DNA from: Candidatus Bathyarchaeota archaeon
GTDB lineage: Archaea; Thermoproteota; Bathyarchaeia; Bathyarchaeales; UBA233
Direction: 5' to 3'
Assembly (NCBI GenBank): GCA_023488835.1
Contig: JAMDCS010000004.1
Coordinates: 1-14,072, forward strand
Length of the DNA stretch: 14,072 nucleotides
How positions within the stretch are numbered: position 1 is the stretch's first letter; every line of letters begins with the position of its first letter. Shown here one piece after another: positions 1 through 6,652 of the stretch. The position numbers were made by a program, and so were the translations under genes. The notes beneath the pieces were generated by a model. The model ran no database searches. It was not told where the DNA came from and saw nothing but the letters and a program-made list of their open reading frames with translations.

Positions 1-948
1 ATAATCAATTTAGCATACAAGTACGGTATGGGCAACAAAATGGGCTACAAACTCATCGATTTAGAGCATATCTTAAAGCAGACCGAAGGCAAAGAAATCA
101 CCGTATACACTCATGGCGAAATGCTCCCCACCCATGGTTACCCAGGGCTCAAAAAGTTCCCGCACTTTTACGGACACTATGGGACGGCATGGCAAAACCA
201 GCAGAGAGAATTCACGCAGTTCCCAGGCGCAATTTTGATGACAACCAACTGCATTCAGCGCCCCGTCGAAAGCTACAAGGGCAACATTTTCACTTCAGGA
301 CCCGTCGGCTACCCAGGCGTATTACACATAGAAGGCAAAGACTTCTCGGCAGTCATCAACAAAGCCTTGGAATTACCAGGTTTCCCTGAAGATGTGGAAG
401 GAAAAACAGTCCTCGTCGGTTTCGGCAGAAACGCAGTCCTCAGCGTTGCAGGCAAAGTCATCGAATCCGTCAAGAATGGGCACATTAAACGATTCATCTT
501 AGTCGGGGGATGCGACGGAGCAAAACCCGGACGAAGCTACTACACTGAATTCGTAGAGAAAGCACCCAGCAACACAATCATCCTAACGTTGGCATGCGGG
601 AAATTCCGCTTCTTCGACAAAGAACTCGGAACAATTGACGACATCCCACGCCTACTGGACATTGGACAATGCAACGACGCCTACTCCGCAGTAAAAATCG
701 CTCTCGCCCTAGCTGATGCATTCAAAGTCGGAGTCAACGACCTGCCGCTGTCACTGGTGCTTTCATGGTATGAACAAAAAGCCGTTGCAATCTTGCTGTC
801 GCTTTTGTACCTTGGCATAAAAGACATACGTCTCGGACCAAGCTTACCCGCCTTCATAACACCAAACATCCTAAACGTGCTTGTGGAAAAATTCAACATC
901 ATGCCAATAACAACGCCAGACGTAGACCTCCAAGCAATCATGAAATAA
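1..948 (+). CDS. hcp: Hybrid-cluster protein (hydroxylamine reductase), C-terminal part, 5' end outside the window
   Basis: The frame is open from base 1 and has no ribosome binding site before the ATG at 28, so the start lies upstream. About 315 of the usual 500-550 residues are present. Numbering from the ATG at 28, seven of the eight hybrid-cluster ligands known in Desulfovibrio Hcp are in place: Glu31 (THGEMLP), Cys75 (TTNC), Cys162 (GGCDG, the persulfide cysteine), Cys190 (LACGKF), Cys215 (GQCND), Glu249 and Lys251 (WYEQK). The Glu31-Cys75 (44) and Cys162-Cys190-Cys215 spacings match. The ligand histidine of the usual GHDL motif aligns without gaps with Tyr7 (GYKL). Hcp is a cytoplasmic Fe-S-O enzyme that reduces NO or hydroxylamine and takes part in nitrosative stress and protein nitrosylation. 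The N-terminal cysteine motif is not visible. The family call is near certain; activity is less sure because of the Tyr. Confidence 0.95.
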   Translation: MINLAYKYGMGNKMGYKLIDLEHILKQTEGKEITVYTHGEMLPTHGYPGLKKFPHFYGHYGTAWQNQQREFTQFPGAILMTTNCIQRPVESYKGNIFTSGPVGYPGVLHIEGKDFSAVINKALELPGFPEDVEGKTVLVGFGRNAVLSVAGKVIESVKNGHIKRFILVGGCDGAKPGRSYYTEFVEKAPSNTIILTLACGKFRFFDKELGTIDDIPRLLDIGQCNDAYSAVKIALALADAFKVGVNDLPLSLVLSWYEQKAVAILLSLLYLGIKDIRLGPSLPAFITPNILNVLVEKFNIMPITTPDVDLQAIMK

Positions 949-974
949 ATTTTCCTCTCTCCCCCTTTTCAGGG

Positions 975-990
975 ACCCATTTTTTCTTTT
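975..990 (+). terminator. T-rich terminator after hcp
   Basis: A run of T broken by one C (980-990) follows the hcp stop by about 30 bases. Archaeal transcripts commonly end in such U-rich tracts without a hairpin, and I see no strong stem here. Confidence 0.45.
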
Positions 991-1038
991 GAATTTCTCA
1001 GCCTATGTATTCAAAAAGGTAAAGGTTTAGCAAAAACG

Positions 1039-1079
1039 CTTTATTTGAGTGCTCTGTCTAAAGGGCAGGCGAGGGGGAG
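1039..1079 (+). promoter_or_regulatory. Likely TATA box and strong Shine-Dalgarno for the EamA permease gene
   Basis: A TATA-like CTTTATTTG at 1039-1047 would put the transcript start near 1068-1072. The G-rich GGGGGAG at 1073-1079 sits 3 bases before a TTG codon and decides the start at 1083, since no ATG lies nearby in frame. Confidence 0.4.
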
Positions 1080-1082
1080 CGG

Positions 1083-1991
1083 TTGCGTAATTCACTGTTT
1101 AGCACTAAAAGTAAAGCCGTCTTCTTCACGATTCTAGCAGGCATCCTTTGGGGTACGTCGTTTCCCATCATCAAAATCGGGTTAAAAACCATTGACCCGT
1201 TTGCTTTCCTTTTTTGGCGCTTCTTAGTATCCACTGTAACCTTAGTTGTGGTTATGTTGCTTCTTAGAAAATTAGAGTTCAAGGTAACCGACAAAAAAAT
1301 GCTGGTTTTTTTGGGCATTGCAAACGGCGCAGGCTACCTGCTCCAGTACGTCGGGATGCCTTACACAACCGCGGCGAAGGCGGCGCTCTTCATTAACTTG
1401 AGTGCCATGTGGGTTGCGCTTCTTAGCCCCAAATTGCTTGGCGAGAGTTTTTCCCGAAAGAAAATTATAGGTGTCCTATTTGGGTTGGCTGGGGTTGTTT
1501 TCGTTAGCACTAACTTGGATTTTTCAACGTTAGGTCAGGGACAGGTGGCAGGCGACTTGTTGCTTATCATTTCAGGCGTCGCTTGGGCACTGTTCATGGT
1601 TTATAACAAGAAACTGGTGATGAATTCAACTTCCGCAGGGTTCCAGTCAATGACTTGGGTGCTCCTTTTGACGCTGCTGTCCATTGTGCCCTTCACGGTT
1701 TTTTCGGGACCGGGCTTTTTTGATTTGTCAGGTTGGGCATGGCTGGCAATCGTTTACACCGCAATCGTATGCTGGGTTCTGCCGTACTATCTATGGCTTG
1801 AGGGGCTAAAGCTTCTTTCAGCTTCCGCTTCTACAGTTCTGCTTTTATCGGAAATCGTGGTTGCCGTCATCGCCTCAGTGGTTGTTCTAAAAGAACCAAT
1901 CACCGTTTTCTCTACTGTCGGCGCCTTCTTCGTAGTCATCGCCATCGCGCTCGTCTCACTTAGAGATAAAATGAATACTGAAAAATCATAA
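1083..1991 (+). CDS. EamA/DMT-family membrane transporter
   Basis: This 302-residue integral membrane protein has about ten hydrophobic segments arranged as two EamA repeats (roughly residues 10-140 and 155-295), the normal length for the drug/metabolite transporter superfamily. The first repeat opens with the typical GILWGTSFPIIKIGL stretch, followed by FWRF; the second opens with GVAWALFMVYNKK. EamA proteins export or exchange small metabolites such as amino acids and drugs; nothing in the sequence fixes the substrate. The TTG start is chosen for the GGGGGAG at 1073-1079. An amino acid ABC importer starts 75 bases downstream, which hints at amino acid handling, but that gene has its own TATA-like box, so co-transcription is uncertain. 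Confidence 0.9.
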   Translation: MRNSLFSTKSKAVFFTILAGILWGTSFPIIKIGLKTIDPFAFLFWRFLVSTVTLVVVMLLLRKLEFKVTDKKMLVFLGIANGAGYLLQYVGMPYTTAAKAALFINLSAMWVALLSPKLLGESFSRKKIIGVLFGLAGVVFVSTNLDFSTLGQGQVAGDLLLIISGVAWALFMVYNKKLVMNSTSAGFQSMTWVLLLTLLSIVPFTVFSGPGFFDLSGWAWLAIVYTAIVCWVLPYYLWLEGLKLLSASASTVLLLSEIVVAVIASVVVLKEPITVFSTVGAFFVVIAIALVSLRDKMNTEKS

Positions 1992-2017
1992 ATGAAACAT
2001 TTTGAGCTGATGCTTAA

Positions 2018-2055
2018 GCTTAAATACATAAAGCATCGAGATATGGGCTGGGGAG
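2018..2055 (+). promoter_or_regulatory. TATA box and Shine-Dalgarno for the ABC importer operon
   Basis: GCTTAAATA at 2018-2026 is a good archaeal TATA-like box. A start of transcription about 25 bases later (near 2048) leaves a short leader carrying GGGGAG at 2050-2055 before the ATG at 2067. This argues against an upstream ATG at 1992 as the start of the binding protein. Confidence 0.55.
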
Positions 2056-2066
2056 AAACCAAAAAA

Positions 2067-2903
2067 ATGGCAAAAATATTAACTGTAGCTTTAGTTGTAA
2101 TAATGCTCGTTGTAGGCTTCGGCGTAGGATTAATTTCAAGTCCGTTTCTTATGGCGCAAAACTCAACCTCGGAAGACACTGTTTGGGCAAACATACAGAA
2201 AACAGGAGTCATCAAAGTCGGCACAGACCCAACATGGCCACCATATCAACTACGCGATGAAAACAACAAAATTGTAGGATTCGAAGTTGACTTGGCAGAC
2301 GCTGCAGCTGCAAAATTGGGATTAACAATCGATTGGCAAGAGACAGCTTTTGACAACATTATCCTTTCAGTTCAGGGCGGTCAACTTGACATGGGCGTCA
2401 GCGGCTTCTCTGTAACACCTGAAAGACTAGACCAAGTATCCTTTACCTTGCCACACAGCACAACCGAAGGACAAGTAGTAATGCTCAAGAGCACAATGGA
2501 TGCTAAACACATTACCGCTGATAGCATACATACACTTGCAGACTTCAAAACCTATGGCATCACAGTTGGAGTCCAATCAGGAAACGTTGAACAAATTGAA
2601 CTTCAAAACGCAACCGTAGACATACGCTCATGGAGCGACTCAGCAGCACCATTCCAAGACATGGTCAGCGCAAACCCATCAGTACAAGCAGTTTATGCTG
2701 AAACACCAATAACAACCACATGGATTGCACAGTTCCAATCTGACGGGAAAGACGTCGGCGTCGTCTACAGTCACCCATACTACCCAGTCGCATTCCTGAC
2801 TGCTAAAGGCTCTCACACATTGCTTGACAAGATGAACGGTGCACTTGCAGAGCTGATTTACGACGGAACAGTAGACCACCTCAAAGCTAAATGGCATGCT
2901 TAA
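2067..2903 (+). CDS. Polar amino acid ABC transporter, substrate-binding protein (SBP_bac_3 family)
   Basis: The protein has 278 residues from the ATG at 2067. The open frame extends 25 codons upstream to an ATG at 1992, but that stretch is polar, lies across the TATA box and would bury the signal sequence. From 2067 the N-terminus is a classic signal or anchor (MAKILTVALVVIMLVVGFG), followed by a linker and the family-3 solute-binding fold: VGTDPTWPPYQLRDENNK, then GFEVDLADAAAAKLG, GGQLDMGVSGFSVTPER near residues 110-126, and GITVGVQSGN starting the second lobe. It would capture an amino acid or similar polar solute outside the cell and deliver it to the two permeases encoded next. No lipobox cysteine is visible, so anchoring is probably by the uncleaved N-terminal helix. 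The ligand cannot be assigned from sequence alone. Confidence 0.92.
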   Translation: MAKILTVALVVIMLVVGFGVGLISSPFLMAQNSTSEDTVWANIQKTGVIKVGTDPTWPPYQLRDENNKIVGFEVDLADAAAAKLGLTIDWQETAFDNIILSVQGGQLDMGVSGFSVTPERLDQVSFTLPHSTTEGQVVMLKSTMDAKHITADSIHTLADFKTYGITVGVQSGNVEQIELQNATVDIRSWSDSAAPFQDMVSANPSVQAVYAETPITTTWIAQFQSDGKDVGVVYSHPYYPVAFLTAKGSHTLLDKMNGALAELIYDGTVDHLKAKWHA

Positions 2904-2919
2904 ACCTACGTGATTAGTA

Positions 2920-3573
2920 TTGGACGTTGGACAACAACTAATCTTCATCCTGGAAGGAGTTCCATTAACTCTTTCCATTTCTATCATTTCTTTTTTAATA
3001 GGCATAGCTGTGGGCTTGCCCCTTGCATTTATAAGAGTTTACGAAAAAGAAATCGGCTTCGTAGTTGATGCCTACGAAAAAATCTTCCGCGGCATCCCAG
3101 AAATCGTTTTGCTGTTGCTCTTCTTTTTCGGTTTAGGTCCATTCTTTCGATTTCCATTCGGCAGCGCCTTCTTTGTTGCATGCTTTGTTTTAGGGTTAAG
3201 AAGCGGAGCAAATCAATCCCAAATCTACAGAGGCGCAATTCGCGGTGTTGGAGACGAACAACTGATTGCTGGCTCGTCTATCGGTTTGTCTAAGTGGCGG
3301 GCAATCTGGCATGTTATGATTCCGCAAGTTTTCAATTTTTCAACTCCGGGTTTAGGTAGCGAATATGCTTTACTGATAAAAGACTCGGCATACGTCTATG
3401 TTCTCTCATTAGCAGAAGTCTTCACTAGAGCATATCAAATTAAAACTTCACCGCCCTACGACGCGGTTACACCCTTTATCATTGCCGCAGCCGTTTATAT
3501 CATACTGACCTTCCCAATCGCTTATTGGCTTGACAAATGGGGAACCAAACGAAAAAGGAAAATAGGATTGTAG
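2920..3573 (+). CDS. Polar amino acid ABC transporter, permease (HisM/GlnP type), first of two
   Basis: A 217-residue inner membrane subunit with about five hydrophobic segments and the cytoplasmic EAA-type loop around residues 108-133 (GDEQLIAGSSIGLSKWRAI, then WHVMIPQ). The IFRGIPEIV segment near residue 46 is typical of the family, and the C-terminus is basic (KWGTKRKRK). The start is a TTG at 2920 with only a weak GTGATT-like site before it. It lies 16 bases after the binding-protein stop, so translation may be coupled. It would pair with the second permease (4391-5068) to form the membrane channel and contact the ATPase through the EAA loop. Confidence 0.9.
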   Translation: MDVGQQLIFILEGVPLTLSISIISFLIGIAVGLPLAFIRVYEKEIGFVVDAYEKIFRGIPEIVLLLLFFFGLGPFFRFPFGSAFFVACFVLGLRSGANQSQIYRGAIRGVGDEQLIAGSSIGLSKWRAIWHVMIPQVFNFSTPGLGSEYALLIKDSAYVYVLSLAEVFTRAYQIKTSPPYDAVTPFIIAAAVYIILTFPIAYWLDKWGTKRKRKIGL

Positions 3574-3577
3574 AAAA

Positions 3578-4387
3578 ATGACCGACTTCGTAATGGAAGC
3601 AAAACATGTATACAAAAGCTACGGCAAAAACGCCAAGAAAAAAGCAAAAGCAACTAAAGAGCCCTGCGTTACAACTGAACATATAGTCGATGCAGTCCAA
3701 GATGTTTCGCTGCAAATCCGAAAAGGAGACATAAAACTGATCTTTGGACCCAGCGGCTCTGGAAAAAGCACTTTTCTCCGATGCATGGCAATGCTTGAAA
3801 TTCCGGACAAAGGAGAAATCTACCTTGGTGATCAATGCTTAACGACCCAAGGTGTTGATCTAAACAAGGCACGTGCAAGGATCGGTTTTGTATTCCAGCA
3901 TATTTACCTATTCCGTCACCTTACGGCTTTGGGCAATGTTGAATTGGCGCTCCGACAGGTGCTGAAACTGCCAAAAGAAGAAGCCCGTAAACGTGCCTTG
4001 GCCGCTCTAGAAGAAGTCAAAGTCACCGGGTGCATCAACAAGTTTCCGTCTCAAATGTCAGGGGGCCAAGCTCAAAGAGTAGGCATAGCTAGGGCGATAG
4101 CCCGAAACCCAGATATTATTCTGCTTGACGAGCCCACTTCGGCGTTAGATCCCGAGCTTACAGGAGAAGTAATTGATACTCTCCGCGACCTGGCAAAGGA
4201 AGGCACAACAATGCTAATAGTAAGCCATGAAATGCCCTTCGCACGTGACGTCGCAGACGAAATGATATTCTACGACGAGGGAAAAATCGTTGAAACAGGG
4301 CCTCCTTCATTATTCTTTAACGCACCAAATACGGATCGAGCTAAGAAATTCATGACAAGAATAATTAACCGAACAACAAGGGAATAA
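3578..4387 (+). CDS. Polar amino acid ABC transporter, ATP-binding protein (GlnQ/HisP type)
   Basis: A 269-residue ABC ATPase with all catalytic motifs: Walker A GPSGSGKST (57-65), Q-loop Gln107 in VFQH, signature MSGGQAQR (160-167), Walker B IILLDEP (180-186), the D-loop SALD that follows, and H-loop His217 in VSHE. The LRCMAMLE stretch after Walker A matches the polar amino acid (GlnQ) subfamily. Compared with ordinary GlnQ there are about 20 extra residues between the A-loop region (VYKSYG) and the strand before Walker A, lysine-rich at the start (residues 17-28). The gene starts 4 bases after the first permease stop and ends just before the second permease, so all four genes are one operon. 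It powers uptake by ATP hydrolysis on the cytoplasmic side. Confidence 0.95.
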   Translation: MTDFVMEAKHVYKSYGKNAKKKAKATKEPCVTTEHIVDAVQDVSLQIRKGDIKLIFGPSGSGKSTFLRCMAMLEIPDKGEIYLGDQCLTTQGVDLNKARARIGFVFQHIYLFRHLTALGNVELALRQVLKLPKEEARKRALAALEEVKVTGCINKFPSQMSGGQAQRVGIARAIARNPDIILLDEPTSALDPELTGEVIDTLRDLAKEGTTMLIVSHEMPFARDVADEMIFYDEGKIVETGPPSLFFNAPNTDRAKKFMTRIINRTTRE

Positions 4388-4390
4388 TTG

Positions 4391-5068
4391 ATGTTTGAGT
4401 GGCTCTTCAACCCAATCTATCAGGGATGGATTCTTCAAGGGTTACTCCTGACAATAGAAATTACGATGTTCGGAGTCCTGCTGGGGTTGGGGCTGGGAAC
4501 ACTACTGGCAATCGGCGATATCTACGGGAAAAAACCAGTCAAAGCAGCAATCGCCGTTTACGTAGAAATCTTTAGGGGAAGCCCCCTGTTTGTACAGCTT
4601 TTTTTGGCGGTATACACGGTGCCAGCACTATTGAACGTCAAGGTTGACCATCTTGTTTTGGCTTTTCTGGTTTTTGGGTTAAACAGCGCTGGCTATCAAA
4701 AAGGCTACATGAAGGGCGCTATGGAAACCATATTAGGCGACCAAATGCAGGCTGGTCAATCAGTTGGTATGTCTAAAGCTCAGACACTTCGCCGTGTGAT
4801 TCTGCCTCAAGCATATCGGATTGTTATCCCATCATGGACCAACGAGTTTTGCTCCTTAACAAAAAGCACTGCAACTTTAGCTTTCGCCGGCATAATGGAT
4901 CTAGTCGGTGCAGGCCGAGCAATCCTAATCAACAACATGCAGATTCTGCAGGTCTGGATAGTTATCGGCATTATCTACCTGATTTGGATTACCAGCTTCT
5001 CCAAACTGATGGATGTACTTTACGAGAAAAAGAAGATCCCTGGCGTAGAGCTTGCCATGCAATCATAA
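4391..5068 (+). CDS. Polar amino acid ABC transporter, permease (HisQ/GlnP type), second of two
   Basis: A 225-residue membrane protein with about five hydrophobic segments. The EAA loop at about residues 115-140 (GDQMQAGQSVGMSKAQ, then RRVILPQAYRIVIPSW) is closer to consensus than in the first permease. EIFRGSPLFVQ near residue 60 is a family hallmark. I chose the ATG at 4391 over the adjacent TTG at 4388 because AAGGGAA at 4378-4384, inside the end of the ATPase gene, is better spaced for it. It completes the importer as the partner of the 2920-3573 permease. Its stop codon lies at the foot of the terminator hairpin shared with the convergent flavoprotein gene. Confidence 0.92.
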   Translation: MFEWLFNPIYQGWILQGLLLTIEITMFGVLLGLGLGTLLAIGDIYGKKPVKAAIAVYVEIFRGSPLFVQLFLAVYTVPALLNVKVDHLVLAFLVFGLNSAGYQKGYMKGAMETILGDQMQAGQSVGMSKAQTLRRVILPQAYRIVIPSWTNEFCSLTKSTATLAFAGIMDLVGAGRAILINNMQILQVWIVIGIIYLIWITSFSKLMDVLYEKKKIPGVELAMQS

Positions 5069-5082
5069 AGCCTTCAGGCTTT
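5067..5082. terminator. Bidirectional hairpin terminator shared by convergent genes
   Basis: AAAGCC (5067-5072), loop TTCA, GGCTTT (5077-5082), followed on the plus strand by a T-rich stretch. The stop of the plus-strand permease (5066-5068) overlaps the left foot, and the stop of the minus-strand flavoprotein (5076-5074) lies in the loop, so the one element could end both transcripts. Confidence 0.55.
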
Positions 5083-5649
5083 TAATTTATTGAGTAACCA
5101 CGCCATATTTCTGCCCAGGTCATCCATGGTTTTTAGTTCTTCCTCATCTTTTTCGACGTCACCTTTCGCTGAGCCTATCCCGATGTTCCAGTAGGATGAG
5201 CCGGGCACTATCATTTGGCTGATAAGGAAGAAGTGGTTTATGGCGTCGAAGGTTGGTATGCCGCCTGCCCTGCGTACAGCCACCACAGCCGCGCCCACTT
5301 TGCGCTTAAACATGTCGCCGTTTGCTCTGCTAACAAAACCCGCACGGTCAATGAGCGCTTTCATCTCTGAAGTCATCATGGAAAAGTAGGTGGGGGAACC
5401 AAGGATTATTGCGTCTGCCGTAGCCATCTTTTCGATGTAGCGGTTGACGTTGTCGTTTACGATTTTACACTGCTTATTCTGCACTTTTCGGCACACTCCA
5501 CACGCGGTGCAGCCGTGGATTTGTTCGCCTGCCAGCTGGATCAGCTCGGTTTCGATACCTTCAGCCTCAAGAACACTGAACACTCGGCGGATTAAAATCG
5601 CGGTGTTTCCGTCTTTTCGTGCGCTCCCATTAAAAGCAACAACCTTCAA
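5074..5649 (-). CDS. Flavodoxin-fold NAD(P)H/FMN oxidoreductase, iron-sulfur flavoprotein (Isf)-like
   Basis: The protein has 191 residues from a TTG at 5649-5647. AGAGGT (5662-5657) precedes this TTG by 7 bases, and the protein then opens with the FMN phosphate loop [15 protein letters not shown]. The upstream open frame to 5742 is rejected because it has no such signal. Further flavodoxin-fold marks are [19 protein letters not shown] near residues 90-108 and [15 protein letters not shown] near 125. Four cysteines are packed as C-x2-C-x2-C-x7-C near residues 45-58 (GCTACGVC through KQC), the compact pattern by which Isf proteins bind a 4Fe-4S cluster. It probably moves electrons between ferredoxin or NAD(P)H and small acceptors in the cytosol. 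It is the last of three same-strand genes and could be co-transcribed, but a 55-base gap with T-rich stretches may carry its own promoter. Confidence 0.85.
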   Translation of the reverse strand: MKVVAFNGSARKDGNTAILIRRVFSVLEAEGIETELIQLAGEQIHGCTACGVCRKVQNKQCKIVNDNVNRYIEKMATADAIILGSPTYFSMMTSEMKALIDRAGFVSRANGDMFKRKVGAAVVAVRRAGGIPTFDAINHFFLISQMIVPGSSYWNIGIGSAKGDVEKDEEELKTMDDLGRNMAWLLNKLKA

Positions 5650-5704
5650 TGATAAAACCTCTAAAAAGTAAAGTTGAAAGTTAAAGGATAAAAGAGAAAC
5701 GCAA

Positions 5705-6652
5705 TCAAGCCCTATGGCTTTTGGTTCTTCGCCAATAAACAATCAATGCAACAACCACAACTATCGCTGCTAAAATCCCCACAACCATGGGTTCAACTGG
5801 CACCTTTGCCGTTGCAACGGGCAGTTTAACTGGGCTCTGCAGAAGCGGGTAGCGGTCTTGATTCAAAGCGTCAATAATGTATGGAGCGTCGCCTACGCCG
5901 TCGTTGTTGCTGTCGGTGCCGTTGTAGTCGCTCCAGAAGTTGCCTTGCCTGCCGTCATCCCAACTGTGCGGCGGCTCGGTCACATTTGGGGATTTGCATC
6001 CGCACCCGCTAAGCTGCACAACATTGTTTTCAAAATCATTATGATTGATTACTATGTCGGATGGGATGATGTCTCCTTTGTTGTTGAAGCCGAAAAATAG
6101 TCCCTGCTGATTGTTGGCGATGTAGTTTTTGGTGACGGTTTGGTTTGAACCTGAAAGCAAGATGCCCACGATGCTGTCTGACACGGCATTTCCCGTTACG
6201 GTGTTATTTTTAGTCCAAACGTACATGCCTATACTGAAGTTTTTGACGTTTAGGTTCTCAATAGTTACTCCTTCAACGCTGGGGCTTGCTAAATCGATGC
6301 CTATGATGGTTTGAGCAAAAGTACCGTTAGGATCCTGATCTGGTCCGTTACCTATGACCCAATTATTCGTCGCTGTGCCGTTGTAGGGTCCAGAAAGAGT
6401 GTAGCCTGCGCCATCGAACACAATGTTGCTTTTCTGGATTTTTATGGCGGCGTAGAGGTTATCGGTGAAGGTGTAGGTGTTTCCGTTTTGTTGAATCGGC
6501 GCTGTTGATGGAGAAACGGTGCCGTCTGGGAGTATGAGAATCGTTGGAAGGGGCGCTTGGGAACTTGTGGGTTGAGGTGAAGCGAGGGCTAAAGCAAGCA
6601 CTAAGAAAACTGCAGCTAAAACCAGCATTTTCCCCGTGTTTAGCGCCGTCAT
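5705..6652 (-). CDS. NosD-like secreted beta-helix surface protein with C-terminal anchor
   Basis: A 315-residue exported protein. Residues 8-25 form a signal peptide, and 75-210 contain several right-handed beta-helix turns of NosD/CASH type ([69 protein letters not shown]). A conserved block follows at about 229-260 ([16 protein letters not shown], then DSNNDGVGD, a calcium-loop-like run of acidic residues). Residues 287-307 are a membrane helix followed by a basic tail. A CGC pair sits at 217-219. Such proteins are displayed on archaeal cell surfaces; bacterial NosD helps mature nitrous oxide reductase. The ATG overlaps the upstream gene's stop (TAATG), with a GGGGG just before it, so the two are translationally coupled. 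A direct role in metal-centre assembly is only inferred from that neighbour. Confidence 0.85.
   Translation of the reverse strand: MTALNTGKMLVLAAVFLVLALALASPQPTSSQAPLPTILILPDGTVSPSTAPIQQNGNTYTFTDNLYAAIKIQKSNIVFDGAGYTLSGPYNGTATNNWVIGNGPDQDPNGTFAQTIIGIDLASPSVEGVTIENLNVKNFSIGMYVWTKNNTVTGNAVSDSIVGILLSGSNQTVTKNYIANNQQGLFFGFNNKGDIIPSDIVINHNDFENNVVQLSGCGCKSPNVTEPPHSWDDGRQGNFWSDYNGTDSNNDGVGDAPYIIDALNQDRYPLLQSPVKLPVATAKVPVEPMVVGILAAIVVVVALIVYWRRTKSHRA

Noticed and set aside
1992..2066. 25-codon N-terminal extension of the binding protein from an ATG at 1992
   Set aside because: It spans the TATA box, lacks a Shine-Dalgarno and would bury the signal peptide; the ATG at 2067 has GGGGAG and a standard signal sequence.
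1787..2224. 145-codon minus-strand frame
   Set aside because: Antisense to the permease and binding-protein genes and crosses their promoter; a shadow frame.
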